Source: Lagopus muta
Lineage: Eukaryota; Chordata; Aves; Galliformes; Phasianidae
Reading direction: 5' to 3'
Assembly: GCF_023343835.1 (NCBI RefSeq)
Contig: NC_064437.1
Coordinates: 16,301,501 to 16,365,500 of the forward strand
DNA: 64,000 nt
The notes below the pieces were generated by a model. It did not search any database and was not told where the DNA came from. It saw only the letters and a list, made by a program, of their open reading frames with translations. Made by a program: the position numbers and the translations under genes. Positions 39,901-54,200 of the stretch are shown in pieces; position 1 is the stretch's first letter; every line of letters begins with the position of its first letter.

Positions 39901-42900
39901 TCCATTTGTGTTGCTCTTCTCAAAATCAAGTCTGTTTTCCTTGGAAAACATTTCACTACTCGGGAGGGAGGAAGTTGTTACATGTAAATGCAATAATGAC
40001 CTGAGCTGTGGTGTTTGGAGTGCTTTTATAGTGGAAAAAAATATTGTCCTGTTTGGGAAACTACATAATTCTGTGTATATAGTACAGGAGAAACCAATCA
40101 TGACTTTAATTTGTCAGGAGCAATTGTTACAAGTATAAAGGATTTCAGCGTTGATGGGTTTTTTGACCACTGAAAAACTCACTTCCGTTTAAGGGAATTA
40201 CTCACAAAAATCTGCATTAAAGACCAGTGTTTCTTTTCCCTTCACTCCCTCTGTTGAGCGTTGGAGAAAAATATGAAGAACAGAAGAAAGAAGGAAGACC
40301 AATGGAGGTCCAATCAAGTAGTCTTTGTACTTTGTCCTCTCTCTGCTGAAACGACAGCAAAAAGTTTAATGCCCAAGACCTTGGGCAAATGTCAGTGAGC
40401 AAGATCTGAAAAGGCTGGTTTTTGGAGCTGGTGTTTTCTTTTCAGTAATAAACAGTACTGAAATAGGACTACTCAAATAATCTGTAGCATTTTCCTAACT
40501 GATGCTGTGTTCTGGTGCATTATGAGTACTATTTGGCTGTATGCAAACACAAACAGCAAATATTTCCTTTTAATATCTGCTGTTACTATGGGATAGCAAT
40601 TTGTTGCTAGGAATTACTATTTTAATTGAATGCAGATGGCTTCAGATTTACTGAGAATGCATGAATGTAGTTTGTAATTTATATTTTTTGTGACATTAAA
40701 GAAACCAACCCAACCAGGGACTGAAACAGCTGTAGCAGTTTGGTTCGTGTAAACTTTTTTCTTCTTTAAACACAGACTGTAAGCTCATATTGGATACTGA
40801 CAGTCAAAAAAAATGGTAAATAATGAAATAGGGTTATACACAGTATAGGACTGACTGAAAAAGGAAGGAAAAAGGAAAATCTATGCTGTATAATGCTTAA
40901 AGTAAGATGAAGTTATTTTTCATTTGCAGAAGTCTAACCCCATGTCTTATGAGCTTTGTCTTACATGTTAGACATCACTGCCTAGAACAAGAAACTTAAG
41001 ATTTGGTTGCTTTAGAAATAAAACCTTAGTGGGTGGTACGTAAGTGAGCTGGTTGTTTGTGACTCTCTCACTCTAGTGGAAATTGTTCCTTAGTCTCTTT
41101 GTAGTTGGAAGCGAAGTACTTGCACAGATGGAGAGCGTATTTGGATTATTTTCAAAAAGTATTGAATACATACAGGTTTCTGCTGGAGAAGGGACCTGAA
41201 AGGAGTTTGGAGCTGCGAGATTAGGGAATGAGAATAAGCTGAATATAGTAGGAACTTTTAGTATATGGAAAGTGACAAGATGTTTAGAATCTGCTCCTAG
41301 ATGCACTTGCCTTCCCCTATCACCCAGTACATCCATTAAAATCCAAGTGGATGCTGGTGTATAGAAACTTAATTTTGTATGCATTAAACCTTTGAAATCC
41401 AAGTGATTTCTCCCCCTTTTTTGAAGAAAAAAAAAATGCTTAAAGGAAGAAAAATATTTGCCTGGAGCTTCAGAGATTGGATTGGTCCAAAGTGAGGAGT
41501 TGTTGGTGCAATGAATGTCAAGCAGGCTTTTACACAGGTCAGCTTAGGTGATGTGTGACTGCTGCACTTTGCTGTCACTGGGCTTTTCAGCCGCCTTCCT
41601 CTCAGGGAGTGGAAGTTGGTGTGTGTCAGGACTGCCCTTGAACTTGACAGTGATTCATGTAAGTAAACTGGAACTGATAAAAACTTGTTCAAACATTACG
41701 AAATCTAATACAGAAGTTAAAACCTAGTGAGTGACACCTGTAACTTAAAACAAGTCTTGCTTTTTGTTATTCAGCGTTTTTTGCACTTAAGATATTATTC
41801 TCTTTCTTATTCCGTCTTTCTTTAGGCTCTGAAGATGTGTGTGTGAGGTCCATGCTTGGTACTTTGCGCATGCTTGGTACTTTGTTCCAGTGTGGAGATG
41901 CCAAGACTGACTAAAAAGGTTGAAACTGCATTGCAGCAGATGGCTAGGTTGCTTCCGTGTATGTGGAAGCTTTAAAGAGAACCTGTGCTGCACAATGGAG
42001 AGGCTAAAGAAACTATCAAGAAAGATTAGGCAGCGACAACATGGTGCTCTGAACCAGAACATAAATGTGACTGATCAGTCCATTGCTTGCCACTTCTGTG
42101 TTAACATGAAAAACAAAACAATTCACCAAAACATACAGATGGGATTACTAGAAGATGTATCTAAAATCTGACCTTGTGGGGGAAAAAAAAAAAGCCTCCC
42201 TGAGGCTCAGAAAAGCTGTCTTCAGCTGGAGGGCAAGGAGACAGGAGGAACTGGGTGACTCAGGCCTTCTCCTCGAGTTCAGACTGCATTTGTTTTGGGC
42301 CTGGGTAGTTAACTTGTGGCTTCTCTTTTATTAAGTTGCTGAAAATGGCTGTTCTCTAAGCCAGGATCTAGTGCATGAGTGTGTGACAGTGTGCAGCAGG
42401 GTTTTTTCATGTTGCAGGAGGGAGGACAAAATCTTTTTCCTCTGGTGTAGCTGAGGGAGAATGACAGCCTCATCTTAGGCCAGACCGCAAGCTTATGGAA
42501 AAACAACAGCTTTAGCCTTTTTCCTTTGTCTTACTCTGTTACTGAGATGCAGGCTTATACTGGAACTGAGATTTTCCTCTAAAACAGTGCTGCTTTGTTG
42601 CCTTCTGAAGTGCTTCTAGAAACTTTCTGAGCGTTAGTGGCGCAGCAGTCAGAGCTCAGCTTCCAGTCCCTAGCTGCCTGTGACCTTTCAATCCCTTTCT
42701 GGGTCACCTGAATGCCTTCTCTCACGTTATTTTTGGTTGTGCTGCAACTAGTTGCCGATGTTGAGCCAAGAAAATTGTTCCCTTCATTTCTGTGTGCTCT
42801 GAGGGTGCACTGTATAAATGTGCATCCTTTTGGATTGTGCCTGCTGCCCTTGACCCAAAGTAACTGTGCTGTTGCTCTCTTGCTCTGCGCTGGGTATGCA

Positions 42901-45180
42901 GTGTGGAGCTGTCTGTCAGTGATTACACTGGGAGGTACACGCTGTGTTTCTCAATACAGCTGTTAGTCCCTCCCACCATATGTCTCTGCAATTGTACTCC
43001 ATCTTTAGTTGTTTGAATTGCATTGTCTTTGCTGTGTCAGAGCGTGACTGAAAATGGACTGAAAATTGCACCTGTATTCATGCAAGGGCTGCAAAAAACA
43101 CACACAAAGATTGCTCAGAGGTAGCAACTGTTTGAAAAGTTCAGTTTCTCTCTATAGCAGAACCTCTTCCTTTGTGCTGGGTTTAGCAGAAGCCAGATAT
43201 CCTATAGAAAGCAGGTAGCATGACCTGAACTTTGTAGCTTCTTTATAGTTAGTCACAATATACTGTTTTCAATCTCTGATTTCCACTTTGACTGTCATTA
43301 AACTGCAAGACTTACTTATCTCTGTCTTTATCTCTGCAATTTCATGTGGTTACAATCAGCTCAGTGTAGATTGCTTCCATGGAACTAATGAACTTTAGCC
43401 TAGAAGGAGGCTGATATTTCAAGAAACTGTAATTCTTTAACTTTCCTGTTTGCTAACAAATAGCACAGAACTACATTTGCCAAGTAGTTCCCTTTATGTA
43501 ACCAGACTTGATGGTCTCTGGAAAGCTTTTTGCTGTGCTTCTGAAATCACTTTCTTCTGCAGTAATACTGAGAATGATCCTTTGAGCAACCACCATTGTT
43601 GCATGTTTCTTTAAAGAGAATAGTTTTACTGATAAGGGAATGCAGAGGCAAATCCAGCACTGCTTCCTTTCAGCTGTCTGAAAATGGCTCTTGCTTCTGT
43701 AGTTCTTGTTACCCTAGCCACGTCAGCCTCTGTGTGGACACTATCTAACTAGGTTTCAGTGTCACTCTGTGGTGAAGTGAGAGCAACCGGGCTAAAGGCT
43801 GAAAGTAGAGCTTTTCTGCAGTTAGATAGTGGCTGCCTGAATGATAGTAACACTGACTGAATGGCTGTGAGACAGAGTGCACTAAGTTGAGTTGTATCCA
43901 TATCTTTTTCTTCCACATCACCAAATCAACCTTCATAGTTCAAAGCCCACTGATGACAGGTGCACTAACTTGAATAAAGTGCTTTGTAGTGCAAACTGGA
44001 GAGTGGGGTGTGTGGGTTAAGTAATCTCTCAAATGAACACCGCAGTAAAAACCAGCCTGTTTCTGTTCCCAGCAGCCCATACTCATGCTGCTCAGACTAA
44101 AGCATGTCCCCATACCAGGAAAAGTGCAATAGAGGAACTGGGCAGCATAACTGAGCAGCATAAGGCTGCTCTAGCATTAGGTAAAGTCTGAAATAACGGG
44201 GAGCTGAATTGGCTCATATGTTGGAGTTTTCTGCTGCAACCAGATAGTCTTGCTGTATTCTTGCTGACTAACTGAGGATGTTATTTAGTCTTTACACTCA
44301 GTGAGAATGCAACCACAATTCTCACACAAACCTCTACAATAGGATAATGGAGTTGGGAGTAGTGCCAGCAGGTAGCAGCCTGAGAAAGTGGGACTTCTGA
44401 GAAGGAAAGTGCCTGGAACAGAATGCAGAGGAGTTACAGTGGAGTCTTTTGTTGCAAGCAAAACAGTTTTACTTCTGGAAATGACACTGGACTAATTTTG
44501 TTAATGTTGAGAGCAACTTGGATCTCTTGAGCCCTAGTTGTTCTGCATCTCAGTAACCTGTAGTTAGTCTGCGGTTGCTTCATTTCTAGTGAAGGTATTA
44601 GACTTGTTGGAGCATGCGTGATTTCTTTTTTTGGAAGAAAAACATCATTACAGCTCCATTTTCATTTACAAATATGTAATTTTTATCTTAATCTTTGTTT
44701 CTGTGATTACTCTGTGAATACAAATACAAATTAAATGCAAGTTCACAAATATGGCTGTTTCTGAACAGTTGTTTTTCTTTAGTGGATAATCAGTTTCATG
44801 CAAATTCAGTTCCTTCACCTACTGAATTTCTACAGTTACTGTAGGAGAAACGTATTAAATACTTCAGGTATTCAGCTGGACCTCATATTCTTAATATAGT
44901 ATTATTTTGATATATTAGTATCTGATCATTTTAAAGCAGCAGTGGCTGTATATTGAGTGCTGTGACTTCAAACTTTGGCGGACCTTGAAGTTACAAAGGT
45001 AGGAGTTATTGTAGGGTATCTTGAAGAGCAGCATGCTTTTATTTTGCACTTCTGCAATTCATGAATCATGCAGGAAGATAGCCACTTAGTTTGATCAGTT
45101 ATTAACTCATAAGAGTAATGCTTTTCTCTTTCTCCCAAACCAGATGTGGCCATGCTCCTAAACTGATCCTTACTTTAGGG

Positions 45181-45213
<33 letters not shown>

Positions 45214-48200
45214 CCTTAATAGGTCTTTTGTACTTTGAAAAATTAGATGTATCAAGAAGGAGTGAAATTTCTTATGGCAGCAGTAGGTCACTCCTGCATC
45301 ACCAGGCTGTAGTCTCTACCTAAATTATTTCTTAGACTCTGCGTGCTGTTACCATTTCCAAATGTTTCCTTTGTGTTACATCTCTTCTGAACTTTTGTTA
45401 TTTCTCACTGGTCTGCCCTCTACTGTGTGTCATGTTCTTTACTCTGTATTTTGCACAAGTAGTAATAGGAGATTTTTGCCTTCTCCTTTCGAGCTTGTGC
45501 TTCACCATTACCTTTAATTAAGCTCTTCTTAAGCTGGCATCTCTTCCTTCTCACTTTCTGGTCTCCTTTTTTCATGTTCTTCTGCTGCCCTGCCTCTTCC
45601 TTCTTTGTAATTAAGTTGTTTTGCTTCATTGGTCAATGACATTGAGGTCTTCCCAATCATCATAAATTAAAGTAGACGTCCTAGGTACCTCCTTTGCAGC
45701 ACTTAAAAGCACAGGTGTGAGATGATGCTGATAAAGTTGTGGATAAGTGTTTACAGGACAGTGTCTGCACTTTTGGGGGAGTTGGAGGCAGAAGGAGCAG
45801 TGCCTTGCTTACTCTGTGCTTCCCTGGGATTTCCTACCTACTGGCTTGAAACTGTTATTGTAGTTGGGCCTGCTGTAAATACTTTTATTATGATGTTGGA
45901 GAAATGTTACAATTTGGTGTGGATGGCTGACACTTTTAAACTACATAAATGTGTAAACTCTCCCACTGTTTTCACACGCTTATTCGATGTTCAGAAAGAA
46001 AGACAAACTGTAACTGTCTTAAATGCCAGCTTGCTTTTTTTAAAGGGCAGAGACAATACTTTTGTGTTCTTGGGTGATTGTTGGTAAGTGTTTTTCCTCT
46101 AACCCCTTTGAAAATGAGGGGAGGAAAGAAAGGACAGAATGAAAAACAAAAACCAGAGCACACCTTTGCAGAGCCTTAGTTTCACAGGATCTTCTTCCCA
46201 TGCAGCACAGGCTATTAAGCAAATAATCTTTATGAATAGCATAATGAGTTATTTGAAAGTCAAATATCTTGCGAAACAAATCTGTTTGGCTTATGTAGAC
46301 AGTGTGAAATTGAAGTTGGTCTGCTGAACCTGCATTCAAGTAGTTTCACTTGTGGTCACTGGAGCCTTGCAGCCAGACCTACTAAGTATTTTTATTATTT
46401 TTTTTTTAGAGATGTAGAAACACTGAGAGTTAGTGGTGCAAAACACAAGGTGAAGCAGAACTCGAGATAAGAGGGAGGCTTAATCTCCCTATATGAAACC
46501 AAATTGTAGAATGGATAACTTTTCATGTGACAGTGTAAAATTAGCAAGTAAGTTTGATACAGGTATTCCTGCTGTGAGGCCGCTATGCTGCTTTGTAGTA
46601 GGTGGTAGAGATGTAATCTACAGCTTTTCTGTTTGTCTCCTGTGTGTAGAGATCAAGAAAATGCACGTTAATAAAAAGTGAAATACTTTTATTTTTCTTT
46701 TACAGTAGAAGAAGTGGAAAACAAGCCTTGCAGAGCAATGAGGTAATTATTTCTTCATGTTATATATATTTAATAATTGTAAGTGCTATTGATCCTTTTT
46801 TTGCTTTCTGTCCCGTAATTGCAGCTTTGGTTTGGACACAGTGATGAGTATGATGCAAGTGTAGTTTGAATGACACCTTCAGACTTGTAATGGTGAAACA
46901 AATGGAAGAATCAGAGTAATCGCATATAACTGAAGTTTTTGTTAGTGCTTGATGTGTGCCATATGCTTTTTCATCTCTTTGTGCATCATGAACATTTAAG
47001 GACTAGTTCTCTAAGTTTGATCGTACTCTGAGCAATAAAGAGCTACCAGTAGAGTTCAAGCAATCAATGGTCTAGAGAAGCAATGGGATGTGGCCTTAGG
47101 AATATTGGCAGATGATGTCTTCCAGAGACGAGCAACTTCGAGATGGCAAAATGCTTTATAACTTGTTTTAATATTTGTTTTATATTACATTTGTTTTAAT
47201 GCTTGAACTAATGATTTTGTATCATGACAACTATTTCCTATTGCACCTTGTTCTGATAGCTTAGTTCCTACTTAAGATTTCTGTTAGGTGTTAATGCATG
47301 CAATCCCAATTCGTACATTTCTTTTAACTTGTGTGAGCAAGTCTTAAAATTGGCAGGAAAAATTGCAAAAAACTGCAGAAGGAAGATAGCTGTATGTAAT
47401 GCAGCTAGGGAGAATATCACACCATCTAAACATGCTTTACAGAAATCTCTCTTTTGTTGTTCTGCTTGTTCTATGTGGAGCAGAAAGAGGGAAAGAAGGA
47501 GCGAGCGATGGTGGACAGGTTGTTTATTGCAAGGATATGTCGAATCCTGAAAATAATGGTCCCTAGAGCACTTTGTAAGGAGGTAAGCATTGCCTTGAGT
47601 AACAAAGACAAATGGGTGTTTTTGGAGTTGTTTTCTCTTGTAATATACCTTGCTAGAATAGGGCAAAATTGTAGTGCGTACTTTAAAATGGCAAAAAAAC
47701 ACGTAAGTATAAAAAGCTACATCCGCTTTCAGTTATTAGAGTGCTAAAATGTGATGACTTTTATCCATTGTTTAACTATTATATATCCATTTCTGTTGTA
47801 GACAGGTTATTTGCTACTTATTGCTGTAATGCTGGTACTCCGCACATATTGTGATATTTGGATGATTCAAAATGGAACAGTCATTGAAAGGTATCTATTA
47901 ACTGCTTATTTTAAAATATTTTTCTTTTATCAGGGGAGGGTGGTTTAATTCAGACACTTATTGCATATTAATGTGCCCAAGTAACTGGCATAGTCATAAT
48001 TTCATAGCTCCTATTATTTTGAAAAGGAGAAAAAAAGATTATTGTTCTGCTCTTGGACACTATTTATTTTTAAATCAAATGTACCTCTTGGTAAATGATT
48101 TTGCAGTCATATTTTGTGCATTGACAACTCTAAGTCTTGTGGTGATCTGAATGTCCAGGGAGGTGCTTTAGAATGGTTATGTGATGGTCCTGCAACAAAT

Positions 48201-51200
48201 GAAGTCAATGTACAGGTGACTGCATAGCAGAACTTGGGGGCATTAGAACTAGAGGTGTAAAGTAAGTTTTGAATAGAATCAGAAATATGTAGTTCTGTTA
48301 AATTACCGATATTTTGTTCCCATAATACAATTGTAAAGAAAGATAATAGGGGGGCTATTCAAGATGATCCTTTAAAACTTACTGCTGCTGTTCTGGTGTT
48401 TAAAAACTGCTGCACTTGGTAACATAGGCAGTCACATACTCTGCTAATTTTCCATAGTTGCTGCAACAGTGAAGCTACTGTGCTATGCTGTTGCTGTGTT
48501 TTTCCTCTTCGCTTCAGAACTGGTGAACTGTTAGTCTTTTTAGTCGTTCATTTGCAATATTTTTTTCATCATCATCAGCAATATTTTTTTTAATTGGTTA
48601 TAAATCAAATTGGCTCATCTTTAAGATGTAATAAAATTCTAATACTGATATGCTTCTATCTTCATATTGCTTTGTCTTTTCAGCTAGAAAATTCAGATTC
48701 TATTCTTTTGAAACTGTCAGCCAGCTAGTAGCAATAATATTTTGGCTGTCCAGCTTATCTGTTATATTAGCACCTCTGATCTTGTAATGTCAAGAACATG
48801 TAAGGAAGTTCAGTGGCAGTAGTTATATCTTTATATCAGAGGATAATTTTGTTTTGTTACTAGTGGGAGATGATAAGAATTCTCCTGATGCATATTTTAC
48901 TTGAGTTTGTCATTCTTGATCCTACAGCTACAAACCGCTGGTCTTCACTGTGAGTTTTTTTTTTCCTCTGCTGTGTGATCCACTGACAGTTTCTCCATTT
49001 GAATACTACCAGATTATAGTTTCTCTTGTAAATAACTCTTAGCTTATGGCTGTTTGCAGTGCTATCATTGGTCGCAGCAGAAAAGATTTCAAGAAATACT
49101 TGCTGAACTTCATTGCCGCAATGCCTGCCGTAAGTGCTTTTCTTGGATTTGAGATATTTTCTGCTATAAGAATGGCACAAATGAAAATTTGAGGAAAAGA
49201 TTTCAAATGGGTGTCTCAGAGTCTGTGGGGAGTAGTTGCGTTATGTGAAGGTCTGTATTGAACAGATTTAATTTCCTGGCTTCATATGTGAGAGACTATT
49301 GGCACATTTCTGCGTGCTTGCTGACTTTGCTGTTACGTGTAGTTTTTCAGGTTGGTTTTGTTTGTGGTAGTTTTGGCTAACTGCACAGTATGGCACCTGT
49401 AGGACTGCCTAGTCTCGTTCTGTGAATTGGGTGATGTTTAGCAATGCAGTTTTAGAATTTTTTGATACAATCGAAGAACTCTTCAGTTTTCTAGCTTTAA
49501 ATTTCTTACAACTCTTTTCTAAGACTTGGGTTTTTTCCCATTGACTTTTCCTTCAGCTTTCGAAAATCTGACTCCTGCTAGATTAAAAAAAAAAAAAAAG
49601 ACAACACAATTGTTACTACCTAATAAATAATCTAGCTGTTATATGGTAGGCATAATAGTGAATCAGTCATTAGGGCACTTTGGCCACATTAAAGGGTGGC
49701 TCTCTTAGTTTAGCAGAAAAGCTAAAGATTTGTTATCTGAATGTTGGTTAATGTTAGATCTTCTGATGTGATGAGTACCACAGAGAACTGGAGTTGTCAA
49801 AAATGTAAATGAAAACTTAATCAGTAATTGTGTGGACACCATATATTTGGTTTTAAGTAAGTTAAACAGTATTATTGACTTCCAGAGGACAATTCCCCTA
49901 CTTTAAAGTGTTTGCACAAGCTGTGCTGCAGATGAATTGAGGTATATTGAATCTTGTTAGCTAAATATTGAAATACTGTCTCTTTCTAGATCTCTTTAGT
50001 AAATAACTTCTTGAAATATGGTCTAAATGAATTGAAACTCTGCTTCCGAGTAAGGCTCACCAGATACCTCTATGAGGAATATCTCAAGTGAGTAACACCT
50101 TGTTAATGTCCAGTGTTTTTAAAAACTGAATTGATCCAAATCGAAACAAATCAGTTTAAGGCCATAGTAAGAAATTAGCAAGATGCTTAGTAGTTATATT
50201 ATTTAGAAAAGACTTCTGATTGTATTTAGCATGGAAAAGGATGAGTGGTTCATCCAGGTTGTATATGGCAACAGGTGCAAAGATGGCAGAGTTGGCTCAA
50301 ATGGACAAAAAAAAAAAATAGGCTTTTATTAATAGGTGAGCTCTCAAAGTCCTTCAGTTGTTCTTGTTTGGTGCTAATAATCTACTGGCTGGATTGGATG
50401 TATGAATTTGAGTAGCTTCTTACATTCTTCTGCACTAAATTTAGGTTGTCAGATGTGCTGTTGAGATGATCACAAAGATCTTCTATCTCAAAATGCAGCT
50501 CCAGAGCGTAGAGCAGTGTGGAACTGAGATTCAGCAAGGGTGATGTTCTGGAGCCTAAACAGGAGAGTTGATGTGGGTCTGTTCTTGCAGAAGCATAAAC
50601 AGTGTTGACTCCATGCAGTCATTTAATGTCTGCATTGTTTTCCCCCTTATTGCATGATGTAAGGAATTTCCAATTATTTGAGATCATAAGGTTATGATAT
50701 CTTTTTTTTCTGCCTCTTAACCACTGTTTCGTTACAGGGCTTATACATACTACAAAATGGGAAATCTGGACAACAGAATAGCTAACCCAGATCAACTCCT
50801 TACACAGGATGTGGAAAAATTCTGTAACAGTGTAGTGGACCTGTACTCAAACCTTAGCAAGGTAATCTTTTTTATAGAGAGCTTTGAGTTATAGATGTGG
50901 TCAAAAAAAAAATTTGTTTAAGCTATTATGGTAATATCTTTTTTCCTCTGCAGTTCCCATAACCTCTGCTAAAACCCTGTGATAGGTTGTAAAATTTTTC
51001 CTTAAATTTTATTTTAAAGAACATAATGCTCTTTTTAAACAGGTAAGCAGGGATGTGTGTGTACTTTCTCAGCTAGTTAGATTTCAGAAGAAGAATAACT
51101 GCTTATTCATAGTTAAATAGAAATACTACTATGGCTAGGGAGGTGTGGCTGAGTGCATCTTCCTTTGTTTCATGTATTAAACTTTGTTTTTTGATGCAAT

Positions 51201-54200
51201 GAGGTAAAGTCACAATTATATATTCATATTATGCTGATATTCTAATGTTTTGTTTCCTCTATGCTTGTGTTACAGCCCTTCTTGGATATAGTTTTGTATA
51301 TCTTCAAGCTAACAAGTGCAATAGGAGCTCAGGTAACTTGAGTGTTTTCTACATAAATAAGTTTTATCCCTTTGGTTCTAGCATTGTATCTGGAGTCTGA
51401 GAAGAATGTTAGATCTTAATCATAGTTTAATCCATTATTTCAGAGGATATACTAAAATTTGCTTTAATACTTAGTGTTTTATAAACTTCAGTTCTTTTTG
51501 TCTTGAGGCAAGCAAGATAAAAGCTCTCAAGCTTGAAGAGGATAGGTTTAGAGGTTTAGGTTAACCCTGAGCAACCTAATTGATCTCTGATGTTGCTGTT
51601 TCCAACATAGGAGTTGGACTAGATGACCTTTAAAGGTCCCTTCCAGCTCTAAGATTTCTATGATTCTGTGGTCTAAAAAGCAGAATTTGCAGGCACTCAG
51701 CTATCACAAAGCGTAAGTTCTTTGTTTTCTTTTGGCTGTTGCTTGGGAATTCCCTTTGGAACAGTGCTCTTTCTGATTGCTCTTATCTTGCGTGTCTGGC
51801 TTTTAAGGGAAAAATTAGTTTTCCTGTTTCTTTGTAACCTGTATAAAGAGGAGCCTTTCCTTGGGTGGAAACGAAGGAGAGAAGGTAGGAAGGATTTAGG
51901 AAACTGAGTGAAACAAGTAAGCAAAATGGGAGATGTAGATTTTCTCTGGATGATGATAAAAATTTGAGTAGAGAGCTGGGAGGGAGAATTACATCCCTAA
52001 ACATGGAATTAGGAGCAAGAAGATCATGCTGGCTGCATGAAAGAGGAGCAGCACGAAAGGGATTGTAAGGAGATGCTAATACAGTGTGGAAAGAGAGAAT
52101 CAAGGATGTCAAGGATTTAATGCTTTCTGTGCATTTTGGATAAAGGTGTTGCAGTTTCCATTGGATTGTAAATCTTGGTTGCAAACCATTGGATTGAAAA
52201 TTTTTATTCCCTTTTGATATTTACAGGGTCCAGCTAGCATGATGGCATACTTGATTGTGTCAGGGTTTTTCCTTACACGTTTAAGGAGACCAATTGGCAA
52301 GATGACTATCGTAGAACAAAAATATGAAGGGGAGTACAGATACGTCAACTCACGGCTTATTACAAACAGGTACAGATTTACTTGGTTAGCAAGATAGAAG
52401 TGACAAAATAATTCTGTGGCGTAAATAGAGGCTGGATGTTAAAATATATTCTGAAAGACACTATCGGTTCTGAGTCTTCACATCTTTATGCAGATCATGT
52501 AATGGTTTCTATTTGCATTGTATTCCTAATTTAAAAGAACAGCTGTATACGTGGTAGTTGTTCGAGGGCAAAACCTCCTATTTCAGACAGAAAGAACAGT
52601 CTGTTTTATAGTTGACTCTTTCAGATTGTCATTTAAAAAAAAATGAAGTTTCCTTCTTTGTCTTTTTTTTAAAGTGAAGAAATTGCTTTCTATAATGGAA
52701 ATTTGAGAGAAAAACAGACTATTCACAGAACCTTCCGTAAACTGGTAAGACTTCTAAAAACACTTTAAACAAAACTTTGATTATTTTCTCATCATGATTC
52801 AAGTTTATCTTTTTTTTCCTTGACATTCTTTTGAACCTTTCTCCAGTTTTATTTCTTCAGAAAAGGGCTTATCTAACACTGTTTCCATTAAGTTCATTTT
52901 CTTGAAACAGCTGATTTTTGTACTAGCAATCTTAAAATCAGTTCAATTATGACCAGCTTTGTGTCAAAGAATTTTTGCATAGTAGTTAGTACTATAATTT
53001 CAGCTAAAATAATTATTCTAATGTAACTGTATTGCATAAACTGACTTTGAGGTTCTGGTCAAAAGAAAGATATTGTGTAGTACAGAAATGGATAATATCT
53101 TGGATTTTTGTAATATATGATCTCTTGAGAAGTTGTCATACACAGGTTTCTCTAAGAACATTCTGAATAATTAATAAACAAATGAACTACATTGAAAGAT
53201 TTGTTTCTTATTTTGGTTCAGTATAACTGTATGCAGTTGTATATGCAAAAATAGAGTGGAATGAAAGTGGAGACTGCAAAGAAAAAGCTGAGAAATAGAA
53301 ATGTCCTAAAATGTGTGTCTGCAAAAACATTCATTTGAAACTACTCCTAGTTCTCCTGATTAAGTCTTACTTTGCAATTCAAATGTGGTTTAACTCTTCA
53401 ACACTGATTTTTGTCTGTTCAGCGCATTACAAATGAAACACTTCAGTCTTGTCTTCCTTTCTACTTGTGTATGTCTCAGCCTTTGACTTCTTGTGCCTCA
53501 TGTTTCTTGTTCAGAAACTAAGGGCCTTTTAGTTTATTTTTTTATTTTGTATACCATCTTTTTCCTTAATTCTTTCTGTTCTTTGTTTTGCCAACTTTCA
53601 ACACTTCTGTCCACTTCTCCACCTCTTTTTCCTGCTGCAGAGTTTTATTTCCTTGCTTATTTTGCGCTCTTTAATTTGGAGCTCTTCTAAGCCTTTCCCT
53701 TGGTTCTTGATGTGTACGTCTGTATAAATTAAACTGAGTTGTTACTATCATCAGATTATAGATCTGTTTTTAGAATAAAATCAGGATGTAGTTTTGACTG
53801 AATGGTCTTTCTCTTGCTGCTCAACTCCTTTTTACTCACCACCGTTACTGACCCCTTTCTATGCTTAATTTCAGGTGTAGATTTTCTTGATCTAGAATGC
53901 AGATGTTTGCCAGTAGGGACATTGGTAGTAGTTATCACAGTTAGGCTGCAGGCTTTGTTAAGGGCTTTTGTGAAAAATACTGAAAAATAACTATACTTGG
54001 ATTCAAAATTAAAAAAAAAAAAAAAAAAAAAACATAGTAAAACAAGGACTGATAAAGTTTGATTTCTTTATTTCTGTAACTTGCCAGGTGGAACACTTAC
54101 ATAACTTCATCCTGTTCCGGTTCTCTATGGGTTTCATTGATACTATCATTGCCAAATGTAAGTGTTCAGTACTAATGGACTGTATTAAATAGCCAGCACT

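Larger units (their letters stand above)
36700..46705 (+). other. ABCD3 intron 1 (10 kb)
   Basis: The longest intron of the gene. It holds a DR4 element (38192-38207), a DR1-like element (39649-39661), a GT microsatellite near 37060, an 18-bp-period duplication at 41851-41884 and a 32-T tract at 45182-45213. No further coding exon of ABCD3 is missing from the reading frame. Confidence 0.8.

Noticed and set aside
47268-47702. 144-codon minus-strand ORF
   Set aside because: Antisense shadow of ABCD3 exon 3 and its flanks. No family resemblance.
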